64,000 bases of DNA from Aulostomus chinensis (lineage: Eukaryota; Chordata; Actinopteri; Syngnathiformes; Aulostomidae). The notes below the pieces were generated by a model, which was not told the DNA's origin, searched no databases, and saw nothing but the letters and a program-made list of their open reading frames with translations. Shown one piece after another: positions 34,882-46,718 of the stretch (position 1 is its first letter; every line of letters begins with the position of its first letter). The position numbers were made by a program, and so were the translations under genes. Where the stretch lies: the NCBI GenBank assembly GCA_037954235.1, contig JBBMOA010000013.1:12135001-12199000 (forward strand). The letters are read 5' to 3'.

Positions 34882-35502
34882 ATACACCCCTCTTATAAGC
34901 ATGCTTTATAAAAAACAAACAACAAAAAAAAGAAAAGAAAAGAGAGGGACAAAGCAGCTGTGGAAACCAGATAAGCATTGTTGGAACTATATTTAGACAT
35001 TCAAGACTTGACCAGATAAATAGGGAACATCGTCTTAGAATTTTTCAGGTACAAATTTTTTGATACATACATGGGGCTCCACTTGGTATGTTTTTAATTT
35101 TATTTTATGTTTTACTGGCACAAGTTACAGCATTTATATCAACTTCTAGTTCAGCGTTGAGAGGTTTCATGTACACTAAAAACACCTCCTTTGTGTTTGT
35201 TCCAGACAGTGTGGAGGTGGACGGAAGGCCCCCCCCAGCAAGTGACAAAGAGGCATGCTAAAATAGGCTGATGAAAGGAGGCAGAAGTAAGAGTAAACAA
35301 GGTCTCTTTCAAGCTGCAGGATATCAAAAATAGCAGTCGTTAAAATTTTTTTTTAAAAAAAGTGACAAATGATTTATGTTCATTACATCTTGAGCTCAAT
35401 GACAGGTCACGACAGCTTTCCTGCCGCTGCCACTCCACTCTCTATCATCGCTCACGCAGCATCCTGCACCGCCGAGCTGCATCATCTCCTCTGCGGTTTG
35501 TT
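34881..35502. other. lrrc32 to BAFF-like spacer
   Basis: About 600 bases of AT-rich DNA that must hold the lrrc32 promoter and the 3' end of the BAFF-like gene. No other feature is seen. Confidence 0.5.
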
Positions 35503-37243
35503 TCAGTTCAGCAGTATGACGCCAAAAAAAGTCCATTCTGCTTCCGTAGAGATGAGGGCTTCAGGCCTGTTAGGTATCACCAGTTCCAGTTCTTCATTCT
35601 GATCAAGCTGAACCACGCCTGAAACGAACACATAATGTTACAAATACAGTAGAAGGCATCTGGAGAAATGTGGGTGGATTCCCGTACACATGAAAATACA
35701 TAAAGGATTTGAGATATATAATGTAAGGCCACCAGGAATCCCCTGATGTTCCTCTTCCTGTAGTTTGGAGGCTTCTAAAATTCAAGTTGAGTTCCATGGT
35801 GACATTCTACCAACCTGACTGAACCTCTGAAGGCTGATTAATACGATACACATTATTTGTTTTACGAGCAGGAAAATGAAGATATAGAAATGCCGTTCTC
35901 AGGGGGATACAGAGAAATGAGGAAGTCACTGTTGGCAACTGCACCTACATTTGAAAAAAAAAGGGTTTTTTTTGCATTTTGTTACAATTGAAAAAAAAAG
36001 TACACACTTTTAAAGTGTCTGTTCTGTATCTGTGGTTGGAGAGGAAAGTAAAATAATAGATTAAAAGTTGATTAAAAATAATATTTGTAGATTTGTTTGA
36101 GCCAGGCCTTGTCTGTCTGTCTGTCTGTCTTTCTGTCTGTCACCAACCTTTTGTTAATACATTCGCACATGTTAATTTGGCAGCTGTTATTCATATTCTT
36201 TACTCCACTATCAGGCCTCACTGACCTGCAGTGTAGCATGTATTAGCAGGAGATTTTTCAGGCATCTGTTGCAAGCAGCGTAAGCGCTCCGTTGATCCAG
36301 CCCCTGATTCAGAGGAACCCCAGCTTCGAATTATGTGTCCCATAACTATGCTGGGGCTTGTGAACAAAACCTGTGAATTAAGCAGAACATTAGCAGAATA
36401 TTTGGAACAAATCAGTGTAATATCAATTTAGTTATGCTTGAATTACAGTGACACAATACTTGTCCAAACACCAAGTAATAACCATCTTCTTGGATAACAA
36501 TTCTGTTTTCCTTTACTGAAATTGCATTTCCTTGCTGCACAGACACAGTCCAAGGGATCGTTGTTATATTTCCTGTGGGGAAAGGCAAGATATACATTCA
36601 AAATAATGGCAGCCAGCATAATGAGAAAACCAAAGACTTGATGTTCACGTTTACCTCTTCTGCTTGGCTGTTTGTTAGTCTTAGCTCTTAACTGCAGAAA
36701 CGATGTCGAAGCTGGCAAGAGGGGGAAATAAACATAATACTTTAATTTTATTAACTTGTTTATGGTCTCGCTAAGCGTAACTAACAGAAACGCTTTCAGT
36801 TCTCAGCTCCGAATCACCTCTGCAGCTGCCTTGTTCCCGTCTCACCCTCTGAGGAGATATCTTCGGAGAACACTGAGTGTTCTGGAGAGCACTCGACTGA
36901 CACTTGAATCCCTTAAAGAAAACAAAGCATTAAGAGTAAATTTATTATTCTAGCACTATCTGAACACTCACTAATGGCACAAATCTCAGTAGTACCATGG
37001 CCAAGATGACCCCATCCTGCATAATCAGTGACATACCTCACTTAGTTCAGACGTCTTGGCCTTTCTCCCATTGACTACCTCAGAACGTGGTTGATTGAGT
37101 TGTAGAGTTATATCCCCTTGGAGTTTGCGAAAATCATTTTCTAAAACCCTGGCTCTGTGCACCAGGAAAAGACTAAGACAAAACATAAATGCTGTTAGAG
37201 ATAATAAAGCATTGTAAAGCATATTGAGACTTGCAGACTGCAT
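35503..37243 (-). CDS. BAFF/APRIL-like TNF ligand, probably fish BALM
   Basis: A type II membrane TNF-family ligand expected to signal to B-lineage cells. Six exons join in frame: 37243-37037, 36911-36818, 36711-36655, 36572-36460, 36370-36226 and 35618-35503, giving 243 residues. A membrane helix lies at about 8-29. A furin site RVRR ends at residue 94; it appears only if exon 2 uses the donor at 36817, which is also the one that keeps the frame. The TNF domain runs from about 104: NITTIPWTVSVQQGNAISVK, EDGYYLVFGQVLFTSPSIVM, and RCLQQMPEKSPANTCYTAG with C189 and C202 spaced as in BAFF. It ends TFFGVILLN. The BAFF 'flap' in the D-E loop is absent. BAFF itself is much better conserved between fish and human, so I favour BALM, the fish-specific third member; BAFF or APRIL copies are the alternatives. 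Confidence 0.85.
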
Positions 37244-38341
37244 GTAGTCATGTTACTTGGATGGGTGAGGTCACACATAACCCCGGAAACCTAAGTGTTC
37301 AAAACTACTTTCTAAAATGAGGAACTAAAATCTCCTCTCTCTGCTGCTCAGGATGTAACATATTCACATTGTACGAAGATTACAGCCAAATTTGCAGTGT
37401 ACCGTGAAACTCTAAGTCAAAGTACAAACCACATTTTAATAAAGACAAAAGGTTTCACTCAAGAGAACATTTGTTCTTGTCAGTACTTGTGCCAGCAGAG
37501 TCCAACATGAAAGACAGTTCATTTTTTTTAACCTTTTAAAATCAATACCACCGGCTGCACTCACGCAAAAGACAGACAAATGAATTTAGACAGAATAATG
37601 AAACATTTTAATCCATCAATCAACTCCATTTACAAAAGTATATCCCATTTTATATACAATATATACAAAGACATATAAACAGCTAGCATTTTTCCACATG
37701 TATTCATTCATACGGTAACAATAGCACTGTAACAAAACATATCACTGATATTCTGCAGGGATGCTGTAGTGCAAATGTGCGCAAAATATATAGTGCTGTT
37801 GCTCTGTGAATACCTTATAACTCCAGTTGAATAGATCTTTCTAAACCTGCATTGAATATCTAAATCAGATTTTTGTGACGCAGGAGCACCTTCATGTTTA
37901 TTCCACTCGAATGTTTGTGGTGATCGAATTAATTAGAAGGTCTGGTTTTTGGAGATACAAGATTATCATTCAAAACAGCACTTAAAAAGTATGAAAAAAT
38001 AAGTATCTGTCAGCGCAGTGTCCTTCCTTTTTATAAAGAGAGATGCAGTCTGTGTTGACACAAAGTGGTGACTATAAATAGAGACATTTGTTCGATGACG
38101 AAAAGGACATTTGGCTCGTCATTTGGTTTATTGTTTAGCGCAGAATCGAGGGCAGCGGAAGCGTATCAGTCCATGTTGTCCTTTTTTTTTTTTTATTACA
38201 GAGCTGTGAAAGTCCTCTTGACGGGGTCACCAATGGGGAAAGACACACACCTAAACTGCCCCACATCAGACAGCTCGACTCTGGGCTGATGTGACCATCG
38301 TGAGTTTGTATTCGTGTCCAGGGCCGATTATTTTGTAGTTA
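37244..38341. other. Spacer between the BAFF-like gene and eda
   Basis: About 1.1 kb holding the promoter of the BAFF-like gene and the 3' UTR of eda. TTTATT on the plus strand at 37897-37902 and 38127-38132 gives possible AATAAA signals for eda. No coding sequence or repeat was found. Confidence 0.5.
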
Positions 38342-41300
38342 TCAGTTCTGTCCAGCAGATGGAGCCTCTCCAAGTCTGACACTTCCCAGGAAAGTGGTGT
38401 GGTTGGTCATACTGATGAGTGTGTCCTCATACACTATACGGATGGAGATCCTCTGGCCGGCGCGGAGCAGGCTCACCCCAGCTGTGTAGCAGGTGTTGAA
38501 CTTGCGCTGGCCTGTCTCGATGCTGCAGGTGCAGCGCAGGAAAGGGTTGGAGTCCACCATCACCTCATAGCTGGCTATGTCTGTGAAGTTGAGGTAGTAC
38601 ACCTGGTGGAGAGGGGAGATAGAAACATTCACAAAAGACTGAGAGGGGTAGTCAACATGGTATTTAAGAACGTGTTAAAAGCTAAAACAGCTGGAGTATC
38701 AGAGCAGCCGGTAAGGTTTGAATTAGAGCTTTACTTTTTGACATAAAGAGGTAAAAAGATGTCTTACAACAACTCAAACATGCATGGATACAGAACTTAA
38801 CACCTTAACAACTGCCAGATCTTTTGACTTTTGAACTGTAAATTATACGAGTTACGTCAAGGACCGTACTCACTTCTACCTGACTATATATGAAGTAGAC
38901 ACCGTCCAGCAGCACCTCCAGCTCTCCTGAGCGAGAGTGCATTTTAAATACGCGGTGATGGATGGAAACCATCTTCCAGTTCCTCAGGATGCCTTCAGAC
39001 AGATCTAAGCATGTCACAACAAACAAGCAAAAAAACAACAAGCAAACAAACAGTCAACATAACCAGCATTCAGCAGTGCTGAACTTTAACCATTACCAGA
39101 CGGAAAATGATGAATGACCTGCTCCTCGCATTCGTTCACATAACATATAAATATATAAATCCAACAGTATTTGAACCATTCGTTTGCGGTTGCTATGATC
39201 TGATGATGTATAAGTAAATAAGTGGGTGTTTGGATCATGTCACTTTTTTCAGCGGAGCATTTCATCTACTATTTAAAATCCATAAATTCATATCAGTAAG
39301 ATGAAGATAAAGGTGTATATTTTTCAAAACAATTAAGATTATTCAAATATAAAAGGCTGAAATAGGATGCTGTGATAAAGTCATGGGTAAAATCGAGTTT
39401 GATTTGATATTTTCAACAGAAAAATGTCATTTCTGACATAAATCTAAGAATTGAATAAAAGAGATGAAGTGTCAAATCCTTGTAACATTTGTGCATCACC
39501 TTTTTGTGAGACAACAAAAATGAACAGATATCTACAAAAAAAAGCCGCTGCTTGATTCTTCAGTTACAAGTGTTTATATTTCTTCTTCGGTGATTTAGCA
39601 GGGTTGTCGGTGTGTGATGATGGGTCCCGACAAGGTTTTCCATCGACTGAATCGTCCATTTGAGTCTCACCTTCTCTCACTTGGATGGTTGTTTCCTGCC
39701 CTTGCAAATGAACCACAGCAGGCTGAAAAACAAAGATCTCCATTGAGAAAAGCTGTTCCGTCAATGGCTTTTATGTGCGATTTAAAAATATTTCAAATAC
39801 TGACTGACTCTACCTGGAATTCTTTGGTTTTCAGCTTATCAGGAACCCCTGAAATAAAAAGAAAGACGGTATGATAACATGATAACATTCTGGCTCTCTA
39901 AGAAGACGAGGTGATTAAAACCAAACAAGCAATGGCATAGCTAACGGATAGATCATCGCTATCCCACAGAATGTTTGACATCTCCCACAGTAGAGGCGAT
40001 GAGTTCATTCATTTCGACAACTTGAGCCCCCCTCTCGTGAGGGACACGTCTACATGCCAGCAAATACGGCGTTATCTCAGAATGAATCTCACCTCCTGGA
40101 TGTTTAACTTCTCGAGCTGAAGTTTTGGCGAGGTGAGTGTGTCAGTCTGTCAGTTCTATTTTGAGCTTGATACCTGCTGGACCTTGAGCGCCCGGAGGTC
40201 CCTGTGGCCCGGGGGGTCCAGGAGGGCCTGCAGGCCCGACAGCATTGCTTCCTGGAATACCGGGGATTCCGGGAATGCCCGGTGGACCCTGTGGGCCTGG
40301 GGGACCAGGGGGACCAGGGGGGCCCGGCACAGACCTTTTCTTCCCTATAAGCAACGTAAAAAAATACAATTCAAAATATCCGTACTGTAAATTGTCATCC
40401 TCAGAAAGGCCAGAGACAAAATTCTTGAATTAATCACTGATAGAAAAGACTGACAATAATGAACAACACTGACTTGCAGCCAGGGCTGGGGACCACAAGG
40501 TGACTCACAATCCAATCCTGATACTTGCACATGGTGACGACAGTATCACGATGCAGCGTTTCTGTGATAATCAATATCTTACAACGCAACTGATCTATGA
40601 TACAGCACAATATCTGTGTAACGCAAGAAGACCACGAAAATAAAGTACACCTAAAAGAACAAAAATTAGGAATTATAAATTTAGTCACTGCATTTGGTAC
40701 CAGAATTCGGCAACTGAGCTAGTGAGCAAGTGCAAGGTTTTAGCCAAGCATCTCTTTTAATACACATTTATATATTGGAAATCAGTTTACCGATATTTGG
40801 CGTGAGTATTACACATGTTGGTTTCGCAACATTTTGCTTTTTTATAGCCCGACACCCATTAAACCAGCAGTATGATGCATGATGCACTTCTGGTCTGGTA
40901 GATATGTGCTGGAGAGTTAGCAGCCACAATGTTTCTTTGACCAAGGTAGTGCTGATGTAGCTTCCGCTGATCAGAGCTAGCTTGTGGACACTAGCAAGCT
41001 GGAATTTAGCAGTGTGCTTCAGTGGGTAGCAGGGGGATTTTTCAATATATTGCTCGTAAAACTACAAAAAAGTAGGGTCACTTAATTCACATGTGACTAT
41101 TTTGATAAAATAGTCCAAAGCTGAGTTTAGTTTAGAGCCATTATTTTTTTAGCTAGGGCAGCTAGTTAGCTAAGCTGTTAGCAGACTTGTGTAACCAACC
41201 AACGCTGCTCTTGGTGGTGCTCAATGGTTAACTTGTGGCAAAAATATAGCAGATTACAGTGCTGTTACTGTCCCACCCCTGCATTTAGGAACAGTTAACT

Positions 41301-42162
41301 ACATTTGGACATCTCAAGGACACTCCCAGAAAGCAGCAAGCCAGTACCAGTCGAAGCGAACAGAAATTTAGCCTTAATATTATATTACCTTTTTTCTTCT
41401 CTTTCCGTTTCTCTTTTCCAGTCGATTCTGAAAGAAAAATAAAACGTGAGTGATTGAGCTTGAAACCGTCTCCTGAACTATTATCATCTCAGATAACATC
41501 TTCAGATTCCAGCTCATTCCTAACTAGGCTAATATAACAGATTCAGATGTTCGGCACTGAGCGGTGGAGTGTAGGTATGTCAGTCTGTGGGATCCTTCAG
41601 TGTAGTAATTTGTAAGTGTGGTTTCACCTCCTCTCGATGAACAAGTGCCTTAAGCATTCACAGGCAGTGGAACTGGAGAAGATCATTAGAGAGATACTTT
41701 ATCCTGCCAAAATCCTTTTCTTTGAATTAAGCCCAGATGGAGAATGCAGATGAAAGTGTGTGTACATGTGTGTGTGTGTATGAGTGTGTGTGTATGAGTG
41801 TGTGTGAGTGGGTGTGTGTGTGTCTGCCTCTTTTACAACCGTGTGTATGTGTGTGCGTGCATGGTGGGGCATCGTCTATGTCAGTGCCTGAACCTGCACT
41901 GAGTGTGTCGGCTGTGTGTGCAGCCGAAGAGACCTTCTCAAAAGTCCGTCTCGCTGCTCTTGTGTTTACCATGCCATTACAACTACAAAGGCCATTTAAC
42001 CTAAAAACCTCACAGTTTGAGTCCCCCTCAAACATATGCCCAGTGTTCCCCCCCTCTGGCTAAATGACTGGATGCATCCGCGTAGATTTTTCTTAACGAG
42101 CAGCCCTATCTGGAATCTGGTGCCCGTTAGGAGGGCAGAGAATGCACGTATACGCGCACGCT

Positions 42163-42231
<69 letters not shown>

Positions 42232-45200
42232 GCACACATGTAAGGCTGGGATTACAAAAGCCTTTGTCTGTATACTGAGAGCAGAGGAGAGACCTGGGAA
42301 TGATTAGTGTTTAGAGGCTCGGGACTTTACTGATTTATGTACAAAGTCTCAAAGGTGAGTTTTTTCTTCTAATTTAAACACAATCACTAAACTTCCCCCC
42401 AAGTATTCAGTGTCACGCCACAGACATTGGAATGCTTTGTGATCATGCTGCACTTGTTGCACTCAGACATGAAACTTCAAAGGCTTCACTTTTTTATATG
42501 CATAGCTCTCATTCTAAACAAAAAAAAACTACAAAAGCTTATTCAAACATATCGGCCATATGGTTTTCTAGGGAGCTATTGATTACGATAAATCAATTAG
42601 GCGGGATAAATAAAAGCCATGAGACGATCACCTCCCTCTAATATGACCACCCGGTTGACTAAAACAACTGCACGTCCTAGAGAATTATCCTTATTTATAA
42701 TCCTACTTGAAAGTTCACGCTTGATCGATATCACAGTTGGATTCCCGACTCTATATCTGCTTAGTTGACAGCTTTAAAATTAACTTTCGGGAACCTGATA
42801 ATATTTCGAGACGGGGGAAATCAACACAAGCTCTGCTGCCTGTTTCAAATTGGTGAAACCCTCCCAAACTCCTTGTTGTCCTTGTTTGCTATCCAAGTAA
42901 TAATCAATTCCATTCCATGTAATCTCTTGCTCTATAACCTCAGCTACATTATGTGGCAGAGCAGTTTTATTTAGTAAGCACGAAGCAAAAAGGGGAAAAA
43001 AAAAAATCAATCCCACAAAAAGTGAGAAACCATTAACAATCTGTTTGTACGTTTAAAACCTTAAGCCCTCCTTGAGCCTTTTATTTATTTTGCGTTGAAG
43101 ACCCTCCAAACAAACATGACTTAGAGCAACCAGACTGTTGCCAGTTGAAGAAAATACACAAAGCAGGTGAATTTGTGCTTTTTTATATTTGGTGTTTGAG
43201 CATAAAATACATTAAGAGAGCCATTGAAGTACAGTGTGAAGGGAAAATGACTCAATGACAATCCTACCTGTTTCTGGCTGCTTGCCGGGGCTCCTTTTCG
43301 CCCGCTGGGTTATGCCCCTGTTATCTTCTGTGGCATGGAAGTCGCTGTTTCTCTCCTGGAAACAGAAAAAAAAAACCACACACACACACACAAAACTGAA
43401 ATGTTAAGAGGGTAAACACTTCCGTCCTGCTCAGTCTTTATTTGGGATTCCACTGGAGTAGCTTTGTATGGTTCGCAGTTAAAATATCTATCTTATACTG
43501 GTTCTTCATACAGCCCATCAACTCATCCTCTGTCTGAAAAAACTCCCTCCTCTCAAAATGGACATTTTCTTCTGATTGTCCAGAAGCCTGCCAAGGGGCA
43601 TCGTCACCTGTACCTGGAGCAGAGGACAACCTAGATACTGACATTGGCTCATCAAGCTCAAAATGAATGGAATAGAGTTATCAGAGCAGTCCGCAGTAGG
43701 TTTGGATGACTGGATGAGTATATTGGCTATCTCAGCCACATTATTTTCATTTTATTTACTTTTCATTTACCCAGTTTACTGGTCTGCCATGTTCTCAATT
43801 CCAAATTGGGAACACATAGAAACAGTCAGTTGGAATCCGACCATGAGTGAAGTGGTTTTAGTGATGGTTGTAAAGACGATTGGTACTGGAAATGGTTCAT
43901 TTAGGTCCTGGCTAATCCAAAACCAAAATAATTCTAAAATTAATGGACTATTGTTTTTGGGTTTTTTTCCTATTTAAAATTGAGAAAGTATTTAGGAAAA
44001 ATGTCAAAAAAATTCAAAGACTCTACTGCTTTGAATAGACCCTCCAATTGATATTAACTTCAGTAAATCAAACAAAAAGGTCCGAGAGATCAAAATGTTT
44101 ACGAGTGAAACCCATGTCACAAGTGCTCACTCTATCCTTGGGGTATAATGTTTGCGGAGAGACAACTTGGGGCGTTTGAAAAGATGTGAGACTGTGTCCT
44201 CCAGAACATTCACTTGGAGCCAAGTCATTGTCTGTCCCATTGGGACGGTAACCTATCCTGTAATCCAAGTCCCTTTTGTCTGTGTTTTGGCCTTTGAGAC
44301 AGTCACCTGGACACGACTGCTCTAAAATTCACCTTTTTATACAAAAGGAGGAAGTGAATTGTGTTTAATCTGAGAGCAATCCCCATTCATATGGCACCTG
44401 GTCCCAGCCCTATTCAATGATAGCATGAATAAACTTAAAAAAAAAATGGAGTCAAAGGAAGGCTCTGATGGAGCTGGTCTGAGCTCATCCCTAAAAAAGA
44501 GGGAAAGCTATGCAACAGTGGTGGGGTGTTCCCATGGGTGAGTGAGTGGCGGGACAAACCGCATGCTTGTGTTCTTATGTGACTGGTTCTTGTCGACCTA
44601 CATTCACATGAACTCTGTAGGACAAACTGACCTGAGCGTAACACACTTGGACACGAGCGGCTCTGGCAACAAAATGTTCCATGCCTTTAAAAACACTTGA
44701 TTATTCAAAGTCACACTGCATTAGAACAGCCAGTATGTGAACGCATCTTTAGAGGATTCTTGGGAACTCTCAGCGAGGCCAGAACTGGAAGCACAACAAG
44801 ACCACTTAAAGGCTCATCCTTCACCTCTATTAATATATGAGATCACTCTCGTTCACACTTCAGAGTGTCAGTATAAATAATGGTAAGAGTGCAAGGCTCT
44901 CAATGGGTGAGGACAAATGACCACACTGGTGCTGTGCCGAACATCTGCTCGTAGTTTGTGCTGACAGCCCCGCAGCAGTGACACGTGGAGCACCTCAGCA
45001 CGGTTCAAAAGATAGTAAATAATAAAGGATCATTCCATCTGAGGTTACAAAAGAATCAGACGGTCTTGCTGACAGACATCTTTCCCATGATGGGGAAGAA
45101 GCCCACAACTGGGCGCAAGATGACATATTCCATGTTTCTACCGGTGACGTTTAAGTTAACATAGTTGTTAAACCCCGACGGCGAGAAATCTCCTCCTCTC

Positions 45201-46660
45201 AGCAGCATGAACTCCCATTGCCTCTTTTTGTGGTTTCATGCAGAGCCACTGCAAGACCATAAGAAGACAGACAAGAAAACTTGTGTTTCCAGTTTCTTCC
45301 CTACCTCGTCTCAGATGTGGGAAGCCCCACTCCCCCTTGTGGTGAGGGATGAGTTGTATCGTGTCAGACACCCACCGCTGACTGTGGTGGGCAAAAGTGT
45401 TTCTCAATGTTGAGGAAGGATCCTCAATTGGTTTCATTAGGATTAGCTTCGTCATCGAACCCTGACGAAGGACCGTTCCACTGCCTGGAATCCTTCGAAA
45501 TTTAATGGGGGGGGGGGGGTTCTCCAAACAAAGACTTTTCAAGGATGCACCTGTGTATCCTCGAGCAACCACAGTCCAATCCACATGTACCGTTAGAGGA
45601 AATGGTGCAAAAGGACAGTGAAGCGACAGAAAGCGTTGCATTTCCAGAAGCTGGATGTGATTTTTATAGCCAAAATACTCCCTATTTGGAATATTTTTGG
45701 AGATTCTAACACCTTCCATCCAGGTCAGACTCATCCTTTAAGAAGCAGGCAGCCAAGAGCTTACCGGCTGGTCAATGTACAGTTTCATCCAGGAGAGCAA
45801 ATTCTTATACTGGCCAGCTCTTTGGTCATTTAGCCCTGCCTGAGATGGTTTTAGAACATATCACTATGGATGTCATCTGGAAAACAATCAAAAACCCAAA
45901 GTGATTAAATATAGAACAGTATTTATTACAGTCACGAGTTTGTCCAAAGGGGGTGGTCAGGTTCACGTTCTCACTAGTAAAAAAGCAGCATGTGTGGGCA
46001 CATCTGCACATGCACCGACTCATAAACTGACCCCCACTTCTTTTTTATCAGTTCAAAGTATTAAGCTGTCATCAAAACATTTACCAGAGCGCAGGTCTAA
46101 AAAGGTTGACCTCTCAAATATATTTAAGAGTGCAATTTCAAATACAATTTGATGACAACCGACACGAGCTGCTTGATTATTAACATGATGACTCACTGAG
46201 TTTGGAAACATCACGCTTGAGTGTTTCTAACCAGCTGAACTGGTTTTATCTTTCTTGCCCTGGCACTATTACAATAATCATTTCATCTCCATTATCTAGT
46301 TTTAATAATAATCACTGGAGGCTAAACCTGTAATTGAAAATAAAATGGGATTAATTGCTGAGCCCTGGACGAACATTATTAGGAAAATAATGTAGATATT
46401 CCACAATTGAAAACACTGACACTTTTTACAGTAATTTTTTTTGGAGGGTAAAATTGGGTTATTTCAAAGAAGGAATTATGTACCAGTGTGAGGTCGGTGC
46501 AGTTTAAATTTCCCCTGTGTGGAATTAATAAAGTATTCTTATTCTTGTCTACTTTAAATGTGTTGATGAAGTAATAAGTACACCTAATGCTCAGTAATCG
46601 AGCGCAGCTACACAAAAAATGTGTCTATTCAGTTTTCACCCTATTTCTATTCTTTTCAAT

Positions 46661-46718
<58 letters not shown>

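Noticed and set aside
41727..42278. Long Cys/Val and Thr/His frames
   Set aside because: Produced by GT/AC microsatellites, not protein coding. The same holds near 2.0, 21.0, 34.8 and 46.7 kb.
45168..45734. 188-codon open frame on the minus strand in eda intron 1
   Set aside because: No recognisable domain, and it lies in an intron with repeat-like words; length alone is weak evidence.
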